From NCBI GenBank assembly GCA_036244855.1, contig BQKZ01000808.1, positions 103,843-125,027 of the forward strand: a stretch of DNA of 21,185 nucleotides. The letters are read 5' to 3'. The position numbers and the translations under genes were made by a program. Position 1 is the stretch's first letter. Each line of letters starts with the position of its first letter. Below the pieces are notes generated by a model. The model was not told the DNA's origin. It did not search any database and was given only the letters and a program-made list of their open reading frames with translations. This stretch comes from Temnopleurus reevesii (lineage: Eukaryota > Echinodermata > Echinoidea > Temnopleuroida > Temnopleuridae). This document shows positions 1-9,332 of the stretch, one piece after another.

Positions 1-521
1 ATATGCCAAAATAATAACATCTATGAAGTATTTTGGTCGAATGTAGTCCAGAATATTTAATTCAAATAAAAATCTATTCTATCATAATTCATCTTGACAC
101 CAACGGTATCGCGATACTCCTAGCGTATTCCGGTACCGCACACACACACACACACACACAGCATACGAGCACATACAGTGCGCACTTCAATACCATGCGG
201 AATACGCACTGAGAGAGATTCTTGCGCTATTGGTTAACGAGGGGTTAACGGCTGTTTTGAATTTTGAACGCACGGTCAATTAGTTCGAGGCCCGAATAGA
301 AGAATTATTATTGGAATAACTATAAATGCGCCTATCATGACCAATCTTTGTGCTTAATTGATTGGTGATAAGTTCTAACATTTAGTACTCTTCAACATAA
401 CACAACAATCTTGGAAAGTCAAATTTTAGGCTACAAAAGAAATACTCTACCTTTAACATTATGGTAAAGGATATGATTACTAAATTCGGTCGTACTCGAT
501 TAAAATACGTCTATTTCTTAC
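1..521 (-). other. Intron after exon 19 (partial)
   Basis: AT-rich, with a CA dinucleotide tract and no recognisable exon on either strand. The ten bases cgtactcgat shortly downstream of the exon 19 donor recur in the matching place next to exon 11, a trace of the exon duplication reaching into the intron. Confidence 0.6.
139..160. repeat. (CA)n microsatellite
   Basis: Eleven uninterrupted CA units. Confidence 0.9.
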
Positions 522-647
522 CTGTCTTCTCGTCTGCGCATCCGACCTCATCATCCAAATCAGGACAGTTGTCATACAAATTGCAAACATAGTAGTCTGG
601 AATGCATTTGCCACTTTGACAAGTAAACTGCGAATCAGAACATGGAC
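522..647 (-). CDS. Exon 19: LDLa module 7 ('PDYYVC' type); last exon in window
   Basis: 126 nt, phase 1-1, acceptor AAATTTGCAG and donor GTAAGAAA. Six cysteines: PCSDSQFTCQSGKCIPDYYV, then CNLYDNCPDLDDEVGC, then an ADEKT tail. It is the near-duplicate of exon 11. It ends in an open phase 1, so the gene continues beyond the left edge. By the cassette pattern, the next exon should encode a CUB. Confidence 0.9.
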
Positions 648-1398
648 CTGCAAATTTAAATTTAAAAAATTAAAAATATCACCTGTAATCGAATCGCTAT
701 ACTATTAAAAGAAAAAAATATAGGGCATATGAAGTTATGAAGACAATTTTTAGATTGATTTATTTTCATGAAAACTCAGATACAATGTAAATTATTTCCA
801 AAAAGTTAAGTGGGCCACCGACAATAGAACCGTACGCTGTGTATTCAACTGACAATCACAAGCCGGTTCTGATTTAAATAGCATTACAAAGGACTGTTCA
901 ACTTGTGTTCGACTTATATTTCGTAAAAAAAATATATCATGTTTAAAATAGTTAATTCAGCAAATATGCCATGGATACTAGTTACGGAGATGTGAGAGCA
1001 TACCTGTACGCATACGTTATCAAACATTATTCAGTCATGAATCTTTGCTCTTATTTTCCAATCCAAGCTTTAGCAAAACAGTTGACTTTCTGTTTACTTA
1101 TTCTGTTTTGCTCTCGTTCTATGTACAATGATTATGGAAAATTAAGAAAAATTGAAGTCAAGAATAAAAGGTTTATATGGCTATCACTTGCCATAAACTT
1201 GTATGCTATGACATATTTTTGCTAAGGGGTAGCGATAAAAACGAGCTTTTTAATGTGGTAAAATACACCAAATTGAACATTTACCATTGACCAGCCTGTT
1301 AAATAAGCCCACATTAATCTCTGATGTCAAAAACTACAATAGTGATGGTAAATTCTTGGGTTAAGAGATATTTGTCACAAAAATTTCTTACAACTTAC
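648..1398 (-). other. Intron 18-19
   Basis: AT-rich sequence of 751 nt. I see no domain-like reading frame or clear repeat. The 84-codon open frame at 971-1225 on the plus strand has low-complexity hydrophobic composition and no recognisable similarity, so I treat it as chance. Confidence 0.6.
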
Positions 1399-1506
1399 CA
1401 CAGTTTAATTCATCTTCTCCTGTTGGGCAGTCATTGACGTAATCACATCGACCATCGATACATGTTCCATCGTTACACTGGAATTGCCCCTCCTCACAAG
1501 GATTTT
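1399..1506 (-). CDS. Exon 18: LDLa module 6 ('DGTC' type)
   Basis: 108 nt, phase 1-1, acceptor TTACGAAAG (purine-rich just before the AG) and donor GTAAGTTG. Six cysteines: [19 protein letters not shown], then [17 protein letters not shown]. It matches module 1 in layout, with shared NDGTCI, CDY and GEDEL, and the same donor sequence. It opens a third cassette. Confidence 0.9.
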
Positions 1507-1976
1507 CTTTCGTAATGTTAAGAGACAAATATGAAAAAAGGAAACGATTGACAGGAGCCAATGTTTAGAGCAAAAACAAGTTACTAAATATCTCATTTCT
1601 CTACATACACAGAAATGTCAAATGAAGTTGTATACTTTTAACAAACCATGGATGTTTGAGTTAATACAGTCCAGTAATCTATTTGTGCACAATAATTTAA
1701 ACCAAATATCTTAAAGGGTCTCTGAGATCAATAATTTGATAAATGCGTAAGTGCATAAACTTAAACAAAATCACATTTATCCGACGTGTTAACAATTGCT
1801 AGTAAAGGAGTTACAATCAAATAAACAATTTAGGCAACGTCGGTCAACATAGGCTGATAACGAGCCTTTTAGAATGCGAGTGCGTTCTTTTGTTCGCCGG
1901 AAAGGTCCCACTGTTTCAATCCGTAAACTAGTCCTCGCACGATTCGTCTATACACTGATTACAGAGATTCTGCGAA

Positions 1977-2112
1977 AGTACTGCAGTACTTAGGTAGTAT
2001 TGGAACGGTACTGCGGAGGTACTGGTGATGTATTGCTGTTATTTGTTGGTGGTACTAAAATGGTATTACAAAGGTACTGCAGTAGTTCTGTTGTAGTTTT
2101 CTGGAAGTACTG
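1977..2112. repeat. Degenerate tandem repeat, GGTACTG(C/G)AG-like unit
   Basis: Variants of 'ggtactgcagtagtactg' recur many times: agtactgcagtactt, ggtactgcggaggtactgg, ggtactaaaatggt, ggtactgcagtagttctg, agtactggaatggtactac. Another part lies at 2406-2436, beyond the inserted element. Confidence 0.75.
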
Positions 2113-2405
2113 GAATGGTACTACAGAAGTTTGATTTTATTTTATTTGATTTATTCATTTTCCATTTAAAAACATACAATATAACAAAAAATAAGTGAAC
2201 AATATCGAACAAACATAAATTTGAAACAAATCGCATACAGATATTTACAGGATAATAGTTTACAAATTAAGGGTTGATTTAAACGACCAGGCATTTTTTA
2301 TTATGAAATGGAGGGATGTGCTGGAAAAAGCAAAGCTTGTGATACGCACACCACCGGAATAAGATTGCACTAAAGAAAACAATGAAAGTCATTATAATGA
2401 ATAAG
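2113..2405 (-). mobile_element. Retroposon-like insertion, family R copy 1
   Basis: The left end is T-rich with AATAAA on the minus strand, as expected for the 3' end of a minus-strand retroposon. The right part contains gctggaaaaagcaaagcttgtg, which matches a stretch at 8210-8236 (gctgg...aagaagcaaatcttgtgg) in another T-tailed element. The element interrupts a tandem array: about 29 bases ending in gtagttttct on its left recur almost exactly on its right at 2407-2436. Confidence 0.45.
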
Positions 2406-2453
2406 GAGGTACTGCAGTAGTTCTGTTGTGGTTTTCTAATTAGTGAAGACTAC

Positions 2454-2661
2454 CTATGGAAGTTGCCGATGCGTAGAAAACTCCGGAACCATATGGGCCT
2501 GCGTGGATGTCAATCCACATGGTGTTTGATTCCGAGGTTACAGACATTGGTTCACTAAAATGATGGAGAGACACAATAGCGGAATTGTGGACATCTGGAT
2601 CAAGTCCGTTGCCTATTGTCACATAGCCTCCGATTGAAATTGAGAAGTCATATACATCGAT
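2454..2661 (-). CDS. Exon 17: CUB domain 2, second half
   Basis: 208 nt, phase 0 in and 1 out, acceptor CTTTTCAACAG and donor GTAGTCTT. It begins IDVYDFSISIGGYVTIGNGL, then HNSAIVSLHHFSEP, then SVTSESNTMWIDIHAGP and GSGVFYASATS. This matches the back half of a CUB: 'd.l.ig.G...s..i..l.g...p..v.s.sn.m.i.....gsG.F.a'. Cysteine-free, like CUB 1. Exons 16 and 17 together give about 110 residues, normal for the family. Confidence 0.86.
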
Positions 2662-2904
2662 CTGTTGAAAAGGACAAATTGTAACGCAGTGTTAAAATAG
2701 TTTTTTATTGTGGAAATGACTTGACATGGAATGGTAACATTTAAATGGAATAATGGTAATAAATCTATGTTGTTTAATTTTGAAATAGCAAATAATTAAT
2801 GTTGTATGTTAGAATGTGCAGTATATTCATATCGCATGTCACTAAATGTTAAAGAAAGGCAGCTAAATGTCATCGATGTTTTTCAACTGAATGACATGCA
2901 TTAC
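2662..2904 (-). other. Intron within CUB 2
   Basis: A phase-0 intron of 243 nt with GT-AG borders, AT-rich and without recognisable elements. It splits the second CUB. Confidence 0.8.
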
Positions 2905-3026
2905 CTTAATTTGATATCCAGCATCAGTCTCAAAGGTGTAGAGATAGTAGACATTAATACCAAAATCATTGGGGTAGTTAGGAGATGAGAAATTTACAGA
3001 TTGGCCTTGGCTTAGTACGCTCGCAT
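2905..3026 (-). CDS. Exon 16: CUB domain 2, first half
   Basis: 122 nt, phase 1 in and 0 out, acceptor TTCATATGCAG and donor GTAATG. It encodes DASVLSQGQSVNFSSPNYPN, then DFGINVYYLYTFETDAGYQI and a final K. This is the 'F.SPnYP.d......w.f....' half of a CUB. There is no cysteine. NFS is a possible N-glycosylation site. The phase-0 intron splits the CUB near the middle; CUB 1 has no such intron. Confidence 0.85.
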
Positions 3027-3544
3027 CTGCATATGAAAAAAAGAAAATGACGGAAAACATTAAAATCATATTTTGATTTACTTAGAGATTCTGCAACACT
3101 AATATCAATTTGTGTTATAGGACAAATTGAACTGTAACATGACCACACGCTCAGTAACTTATAATTTTATGTATATGAGGAATTGATTTCAAATTAATTA
3201 GAGGGGAAGAATATCTGATTACGATGCCTATATAGGATAAACTTAGACAGATTACAAATGAATGATATCTGAATGTCTGATATAAATACTCAAGACATTA
3301 ATTGAAGTAAAGTCATATCAAAAGTCTACAAATTAAAAATGATAATTAAAACATTTATACGGCGCTTTACACTGGCGTTTATAAGCGGCTTGCTTTTGAT
3401 AAAGTAAATCCTTAACAGTCAAATTCAATTAAAGATGAGTGAGGTAAGCTAGGCATTCAAAGAAATGAGCTTTTAGTAAAATATTGCATTGTTCAATACA
3501 ACATTTTCTTTTAATTTATGAAAAAAAAGAGAACTGAAATGTAC
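3027..3544 (-). other. Intron 15-16
   Basis: 518 nt of AT-rich sequence; I see nothing recognisable in it. Confidence 0.6.
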
Positions 3545-3679
3545 CTGTGTCTAATGCAGACCCACATAACTCTTCATCCTTTCTATTGCGGCAGTTGAAG
3601 TCCCAGTTACAGACGTAGAAATCCGGAATGCAATAATCACCAGGCCCACAGTCAAACACGTTATCTCCTTCACATGGAC
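3545..3679 (-). CDS. Exon 15: LDLa module 5 ('PDFYVC' type), atypical acidic motif
   Basis: 135 nt, phase 1-1, acceptor TTTCTTCAG and donor GTACATTT. Six cysteines: PCEGDNVFDCGPGDYCIPDF, then YVCNWDFNCRNRKDEELC, then a GSALDT tail. The stretch before the final DEE is basic (RNRK) where other modules carry acidic residues, so calcium binding may be weaker. It precedes CUB 2 as module 2 precedes CUB 1. Confidence 0.87.
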
Positions 3680-4446
3680 CTGAAGAAATACATATAATAG
3701 CAAGTGAACGCGGAAACGCTCAATATCATTTAGAAACGCTTATCCCTTGCTTCAAATGGAATAAAACGTATGGATTTGAGATAAACCTCCCCAGAGTACT
3801 CGTATATATGTTACAAAATCAGATGAAAAGCAGTAAGAATACTGCCCCCCCCCCCAAAAAAAAAATGAATTTACCTTATGTTTCTTCTAAAATGATTTCA
3901 TGAATTCAGCATTTTGCTTCCAAATTTTTAACACTACCTCTTCAAAGAAATACCTATGACTAGACATGGACGATTTTTCAAAAGTGTACGCCAGATCTGT
4001 CTTCATAATTTTTGTTGTATTGTATGATTCATTCACACATTTTGTTACCATCTGTTGTATTACATCTTGTGTGCTCTGCTCCAGCAGTTTTCTATCTGAG
4101 GTTTATGTTTGTAAACACGTTTTTTTATTTGTCAGATTAAACAATAAAGTATGTGTAATAAAAAGACGAATAGAGATATTATAGCTCATATTTGATTATT
4201 CTTATAAGTTAATGTCACACTTAGGGGTGTTGCTCAAAATCAACTGCAAATCAACTACAACATTGCATATTGTAACGCGCATTTCTATTCGCGCACTGTA
4301 AGCGCATTTAACAAGACGCACATGAAACAATGATTTTGATTGGCACGTTTCGATCAACTGCAACTTGCGATCAACTTTTGAGCAACACCCCCTAAGATAT
4401 AGATTGTAGTGAGGGATTCAAATGCCTATGTGTATTGTAAACTTAC
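3680..4446 (-). other. Intron 14-15
   Basis: Contains a C11-A10 homopolymer junction at 3845-3865 and a MITE-like element at 4220-4396. The plus-strand open frame at 3966-4184 shows no recognisable domain and is taken as chance. Confidence 0.6.
4220..4396. mobile_element. MITE-like element with ~30-bp terminal inverted repeats
   Basis: The left end, cttaggggtgttgctcaaaa, is mirrored by the right end, ttttgagcaacaccccctaag. The match runs inward to tcaactgcaa / ttgcgatcaa with few mismatches. Length about 177 bp with no coding capacity, bounded by TA on both sides (4222-4223 and 4393-4394). It has internal GCGC-containing motifs (cgcgcattt, cgcgcactgtaagcgc). This fits a non-autonomous DNA transposon. 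Confidence 0.75.
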
Positions 4447-4560
4447 ATTCCATTTCATCAGATCCATCTGCACAGTCTGTTCTATAATCACACCTACGAC
4501 CCGCGTGTATACAAGTACCATCATCGCAGACAAACTGATAGCCATCTTCAACACACTCTC
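4447..4560 (-). CDS. Exon 14: LDLa module 4 ('DGTC' type)
   Basis: 114 nt, phase 1-1, acceptor TTCTGTACAG and donor GTAAGTTT. It encodes [20 protein letters not shown], then [18 protein letters not shown]. This is the most canonical LDLa of the set, with the full DxxxDCxDxSDE calcium motif. The last cysteine codon is split T|GT across the intron to exon 15. It opens the second LDLa-LDLa-CUB cassette. Confidence 0.9.
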
Positions 4561-4725
4561 CTGTACAGAACAAAGATATTATGCAAAGTTATAATGTCAA
4601 ATAAAATGGTCTTTTCAAAGAGATTTCTGATTTTTTTCAAAAGTTTTATCCCATGAATTCATTTGCATCGTAATTAGAAGGTCCTGGACAACAGATATCT
4701 CATTATATAAGGATTTGTTTCTTAC

Positions 4726-4878
4726 CAGGTGCAGGTTGTTCTGCACAAAGATCTTCAGCCTCATCTGCATTGTCTGCACAGTCAACAATTGGATCAGGGC
4801 CCTCACAAGTCCAATAGGTTGGAATGCATTTACCATCGATGGGGCACTGAAATTCATGATCCGCACACGGTTCAGTTA
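4726..4878 (-). CDS. Exon 13: LDLa module 3 with enlarged last loop
   Basis: 153 nt, phase 1-1, acceptor TTTAAACAG and donor GTAAGAAA. Six cysteines: PCADHEFQCPIDGKCIPTYW, then TCEGPDPIVDCADNADEAED, then LC and a short EQPAP tail. The spacing between cysteines 4 and 5 and between 5 and 6 is longer than in the other modules. It sits between CUB 1 and the next cassette and does not fit the alternating DGTC/PDYYVC pattern. Confidence 0.88.
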
Positions 4879-5342
4879 CTGTTTAAAGAGGGCAAATAAG
4901 AATGAACTTTTGAGATTGTTTGCATTATTAATACAGATAATTACATCGGAAAGTCAGATTTTTAGTGAAAAGCATAAGGATCCTTACATTGTGAGAAAGA
5001 TAAATATGATCCGTTGTTTCCCATTCATCAGAAACAAAATCATTTATACAACCACGAGTGCCTCAAAAGTGGAATCAGCTCGCCCTCGACTTCCTGTTCT
5101 ACAAAGAAACATTACATCATTTTTCCTAGGCAATCAAGGAATTCAATTTGCAAACACAAAAAAATAGATAATTTGAAGAAAAAAAAGAGGTGACAAATGA
5201 CAATGTCAAGAATTTCATGGGACAAATTTTCTCCAGCTGGTGCGTTATTCATACGAGCATTTCCATGCAAAAAAAAAAATTAGGAGCATTTCCAAGCTAC
5301 TGAATTTTTCACAAAGTTGTCATAGCAGGAATATGCACTTAC
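4879..5342 (-). other. Intron 12-13
   Basis: 464 nt with A-rich runs. The plus-strand open frame at 4715-5167 overlaps exon 13 antisense and is a shadow. No element recognised. Confidence 0.6.
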
Positions 5343-5711
5343 CAGAAGATTCTACCGCGGTTAATTCAAATCGGAAACCACGTCCGCCGCCATATCTTCC
5401 GGGATAGAAATGGACCTCGGCTCTGTTTACCGCAATGGTGAAATTTCGAGGGTGGTAACGGTGATCAAACCATCGAGTATAATGTGGCTCAAGGTAAACA
5501 TTGGTTGGGTAAACGTATTCAAAGTAATCAGAATACTCGAAGAACAGGTTAGAATCTATGACAAGGTCCCAATCAAGAGTATTGACACGAATGTAGTGAT
5601 CTGGATTGCTTGTCCTGACACTCCAGAAAAGTGTTTGATGTGGAGGATATGGTTCGGGATAGGAAGGGTTACTTATCATCATTGACGATCCTTCCCTCAA
5701 GATAAGATTGG
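5343..5711 (-). CDS. Exon 12: CUB domain 1, uninterrupted and cysteine-free
   Basis: 369 nt, phase 1-1, with acceptor TCTCTTTCCAG and donor GTAAGTGC. It encodes a whole CUB domain of about 115 residues. The usual marks are present: MISNPSYPEPYPPHQTLFWS (the 'SPnYP..Yp......W' start), RVNTLDWDLVID, FEYVYPTNVYLEP, then RGFRFELTAVESS (the 'GF...y' end). NFT is a possible glycosylation site. None of the four standard CUB cysteines is present, so the fold would have no disulfides. Unlike CUB 2, it has no internal intron. Confidence 0.88.
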
Positions 5712-6064
5712 CTGGAAAGAGAAAGTATTAGTTTTATTTAGTTCTCGAAAAAAATAATAATGAGGTTAAAAAACAAAGAGAAATTGATGAAAACAGTCAA
5801 ACATATAAGAAATTATTTTTGTTGCCATTTTTCGTCAATATATCAAGAATCTTACTTTAATTATTTACTCAAAACATTAAGATGTTATGTAGCCTCTTTA
5901 ACCTAAAGCCATGGGGGCCTTTTAAGCCCCCTCCCCCCTCAAAACCTTTCGCGAGAAGTCTGAAACGCGAAAAGTGTGTGCCATGATTTTTTTGTGACTT
6001 TTCATTTCAAGTCTCGTGCAACTTTTGAGATCAAATTTGCGGTGATCGGGTATATGGTTCTCTG

Positions 6065-6422
6065 GGCCTCGTTGCATACAGCATTTACCGCAGCCTAAAA
6101 CAAAGGTAAGTGCCCCAAACTGCGGTAATTACCGCTAGCAGTTTACAATCCGTTGCATAAAGCCACCAGGGCCCCGTTGCATAAAGCTCTTACCGCAGGC
6201 AAAACAACGGTAAGTGCCCCAAACTACGGTAACTGCCCAGAATAACGGTAAAGTTACCGCAGGCAGTTTACAGTTTATTCAAATAATTAGTTTCTATGAC
6301 AAGATACCATAGGTTTTATGCAACGGATTGTAAGAATTGTGGTAAGATGTCATAGAAGTGAGATACAATTATTGTAACTCCTATGACATCTTCTATTGTA
6401 AGTCAGAGCTTTATGCAACGGG
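6065..6422. mobile_element. MITE-like block with CGTTGCATAAAG termini
   Basis: A first unit (from 6065, gggcctcgttgcatacagc, to about 6165) is followed by a related one (from 6169, gggccccgttgcataaagct). Both contain 'ttaccgcag', 'ggtaagtgccccaaact' and 'acggtaa' motifs. The block closes at about 6422 with agagctttatgcaacggg, the reverse complement of the second unit's start. Arms aagatgtcatag and ctatgacatctt (6342-6392) can form a hairpin. Confidence 0.7.
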
Positions 6423-7350
6423 ATCCAGGGGTATCTCACCCCACGTCTACGGTGACTCACCCGCAACCTCAGACCCTTGCGGTCAACCCAAATTTTCTTA
6501 GTGTGATCAATCTAAAAGATTTGCAAGACATCTTTAAAGATACCAAAATCAATATTTGCAATTTGCAATAGCTGGGTCTAGATCAATTTCTACCCTCATT
6601 GTTTCATAAGTTGAAATTTGATAATCATATTTGCACGAAAATCGTTCAAATTTAACAAATTGTATCATCAATGTCAATAGAAATTATATTAGTGATATTG
6701 TTCTATGTGCTGTTCCTTCCATGATATTCATTAAGAAATGATGAAAACAACAATTTCTTTGTTTGAACCAAGTCTGGTACCCGAGTGGCATTTCACCATG
6801 GAGCTCCCCTCGGACTATCGGGGAACAATCAGTGAAAGAAAGGGGTCAACCTCAGGGGCTTTTCCTAGCAAACATCGCCCAAGAAATATGAAATTTTCTC
6901 AATGGCCCTCATTTTGCTAAATCAAAGCTATATGATCAAAATAATAAAGATAAGCTACGGGTAATTTTGTTCATAAGGCCAGTAAAGCTGTATTTTCAGC
7001 GAATTTACCAGCAACAAATGGGAAGACATTGGCGGTTTCACCATTTTCTCAACAAAACCTCTCCCAGAGATGTGGCCGAGATTTGTGTGAAGTTCCACTA
7101 CAGCCCCAGTCAAGACGATTTCCGCCGACATCATCCGTAATTTCTAGTTTTTAAAGGCACAAGAAATCATTAAGATCTCAAATCATAATAATGTTTAGGG
7201 GCACAATTGCATGCTTTTCCAGATATGTTATGGCCAATTGACAAAATTTAATATAAATTTATCGACAAAATATGGGTATTTACCTGAAACCTGGAGCCTT
7301 ATCGCACTGAGTTTAGCCAGTAGCAGAGATACAATAGCCTCGTTCACGAA

Positions 7351-7503
7351 TATTCAAATAATTAATTTCTATGACAAGATATCATAAGTTTTATGCAACG
7401 GATTGTAAGAATTATGGTAAGATGTCATAGAAGTGAGATACAATTATTGTAACTCCTATGACATCTTCTATTGTAAGTCAGAGCTTTATGCAACGGGGCC
7501 CCG
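7351..7503. mobile_element. Partial second copy of the CGTTGCATAAAG MITE
   Basis: From tattcaaataatta to tttatgcaacgggg this is nearly identical to the right half of the element at 6277-6422, including the hairpin arms. The left half and left terminal repeat are missing. It lies directly before the exon 11 region. Confidence 0.75.
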
Positions 7504-7645
7504 GCGCTACGCGCACTCCAAAAATATTTGTCAAGCCGAAAATGGTTCAAAAACGTGATTTCATGTACAAAGTCGATGGAAACTGTATTCCGTAAACATT
7601 CATAAACCCCGGTAGATGGTATTCGTACTCGATTATCTTCCTTAC

Positions 7646-7771
7646 CTGTCTTTCCGTCAGCGCATCCAATTTCATCATCCAAATCAGGACAGTTGTCATA
7701 CAAATTGCAAACATAGTAGTCCGGAATGCATTTCCCATTTTGACATGTAAACTGCGAATCAGTACACGGAC
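7646..7771 (-). CDS. Exon 11: LDLa module 2 ('PDYYVC' type), near-duplicate of exon 19
   Basis: 126 nt, phase 1-1, acceptor GATTGAAG and donor GTAAGGAA. Six cysteines: PCTDSQFTCQNGKCIPDYYV, then CNLYDNCPDLDDEIGC, then a short ADGKT tail. It differs from the exon at 522-647 at about 12 of 126 bases and four residues (S/T, S/N, V/I, E/G). A partial MITE copy lies about 140 bases to its left. Confidence 0.9.
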
Positions 7772-8137
7772 CTTCAATCGTCAAGAAATATAAAGAACAA
7801 ACATTAAGGGTATCTGCATGCCAAGCTTTAAGATTGCATTGATGTCGTTAGGGAGAGAATTCCAATATGTATTTGGTTTAAACAAACATACAATGTATAT
7901 AACACATTTATCTTATTGTAATAGAAAATATTTCCAATGAAAGTATCTTTTTCAGGCAATATAAAATAAAATTGCGCTGTCTGGTGTCAATGTCATGTAA
8001 ATCATTGATCTTAAAGTTACGAAAAATGTAATGATTTTTGTTCGAGCGATAAACGTGGTGAATAATGAGTTTGGCCTACTTCGATCTTTCATCAATCTAA
8101 TGAATCCAGTAAATTCTTACATCATTTAGTGTTAGCA

Positions 8138-8260
8138 TGTTCAAGTTCAAGTTTTTATTCACCAATTCATTGCATAAAATTACACATTCACAAAGTTACA
8201 ATGAATGGGCTGGGATCCCAAAAGAAGCAAATCTTGTGGAGAGGGCCCCAAACAATGCAT
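8138..8260 (-). mobile_element. Retroposon-like 3' end, family R copy 2
   Basis: The left border, gttcaagttcaagtttttat, reads on the minus strand as AATAAAAACTTGAACTTGAA, an A-rich end with short tandem TTGAAC units. The inner part shares the 'gctgg..aaagcaaa.cttgtgg' block with the element at 2113-2405. Only two related copies are visible here, so the family assignment rests on limited similarity. Confidence 0.4.
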
Positions 8261-8523
8261 CAAAAAAATGCAATACAATATATAAGGCATATACATAGAA
8301 CGTACATGCATACTCACACTCGCATGCAAACATACACATACACAAGCATTCACATATAGTACTACCGGTAGAAGTTTGTTGGCTCTATTACTTCCTAGAA
8401 TGATTTTCATCGCTTTTTCAATATTTAATCAATATATGTTCGACCCATGTGTTTAAAATTATACAAAGATGTCACTGACTTTATGTGTAAGGGTGCATAG
8501 TAAAACATGAATCGAATTAGTGC

Positions 8524-8646
8524 TAAGCCCCAGTCACATATAGCACCAAATCAACACCATTTCTTGGCATTGTTTCCCCACTTGAATTCTAAATAAAGGG
8601 TCGTGCTGAATCGTGTTGGATCGGGACTTCTATGTGTCAGGGCTTA
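8524..8646. mobile_element. MITE-like element with TAAGCCC ends
   Basis: The left end, taagccccagtcacatatag, and right end, cttctatgtgtcagggctta, are imperfect inverted repeats. Similarity runs about 40 bases inward (atcaacacc against atccaacacg on the other strand). Total 123 bp, non-coding. Confidence 0.65.
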
Positions 8647-9187
8647 TTCATGTGTACTAGTATATGGCATTCATGCCATCCTTCCCTTAGAAAAGGAACA
8701 CAATTCTGAAAAGAGGTAAGCGAGAAAGTGGAAAAAGTGTTTGAAGATTATAAAGAGGAACGATAGCGAGGGAACAAACATGGTCGAAAGAATTTAAAGA
8801 GGGAGTCCAGGGAAATGAGAGATGGATGGACGGAAATGGGATGGGGAATTAAAAAGCAAGTTCAAAGCAGGGGTACTATGAGGTGACAACAACAAATTAT
8901 AGAAAGCTGATTTCTAAATATAAGCATGGTGTTTCGAATAACGCACGCGTTACACTCCTGATTTCATTGAAATGACACCGGAGCACAGATAATAAAGCAC
9001 AACATGCTTTTTAATGTTATGATAAAACATACTAAATTATGTTTTCATCAATGACCAATATATTAACATTGAACCCGTATCAATCTCTTGGGCCTGTAAC
9101 AAACAAAATGTCACTTAACTTTCCATAAATATTAATCTTAAGTCTATGACAAAGTGTATACAAAAGAGATAAAATCAATTGCAAAAT

Positions 9188-9332
9188 TACTGGAACCGGG
9201 TAGTCCCTACACAAAGTTTATGGGTATTACAGAATTCAGTCCTCAATGGGTTAAGGCCCTTTGACTACTGGAACCGGGTAGTCCCTACACAAAGTTTATG
9301 GGTATTACAGAATAAAGTAGTCAATGCGTTAA
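9188..9332. repeat. Tandem duplication, 78-bp unit
   Basis: A 48-base segment starting tactggaaccgggtagtccc occurs identically at 9188-9235 and 9266-9313. The following bases (agtcctcaatgggttaa and agtagtcaatgcgttaa) also match imperfectly, so the unit is about 78 bp. Confidence 0.85.

Larger units (their letters stand above)
1507..2453 (-). other. Intron 17-18, repeat-rich
   Basis: Contains a degenerate GGTACTG-type tandem array on both sides of a roughly 290-bp retroposon-like insertion. The remainder (1507-1970) shows nothing recognisable. Confidence 0.6.
5712..7645 (-). other. Intron 11-12, with two related MITE copies
   Basis: A 1.9-kb intron. It holds a tandem or nested MITE-like block at 6065-6422, a partial copy of that block's right half at 7351-7503, and a G/C-rich palindrome at 5906-5930 (gggggccttttaagccccct). 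Between 6430 and 7340 I see no recognisable gene or repeat. Confidence 0.65.

Noticed and set aside
971..1225. 84-codon plus-strand open frame
   Set aside because: Low-complexity hydrophobic/Tyr-rich product in an AT-rich intron; no domain, no splice signals, no partner exons.
3841..3866. C-run followed by A-run as a regulatory element
   Set aside because: A simple homopolymer junction, prone to sequencing error; no supporting context.
4715..5167. 150-codon plus-strand open frame
   Set aside because: Antisense over LDLa exon 4726-4878; the reverse strand has six-Cys LDLa residues with proper splice borders, so this is a shadow.
5410..5685. 91-codon plus-strand open frame
   Set aside because: Lies entirely antisense to the CUB 1 exon and has no recognisable similarity.
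7070..7155. Coding remnant between the two MITE copies
   Set aside because: A somewhat balanced base composition caught my eye, but every frame is broken or shows no recognisable motif.
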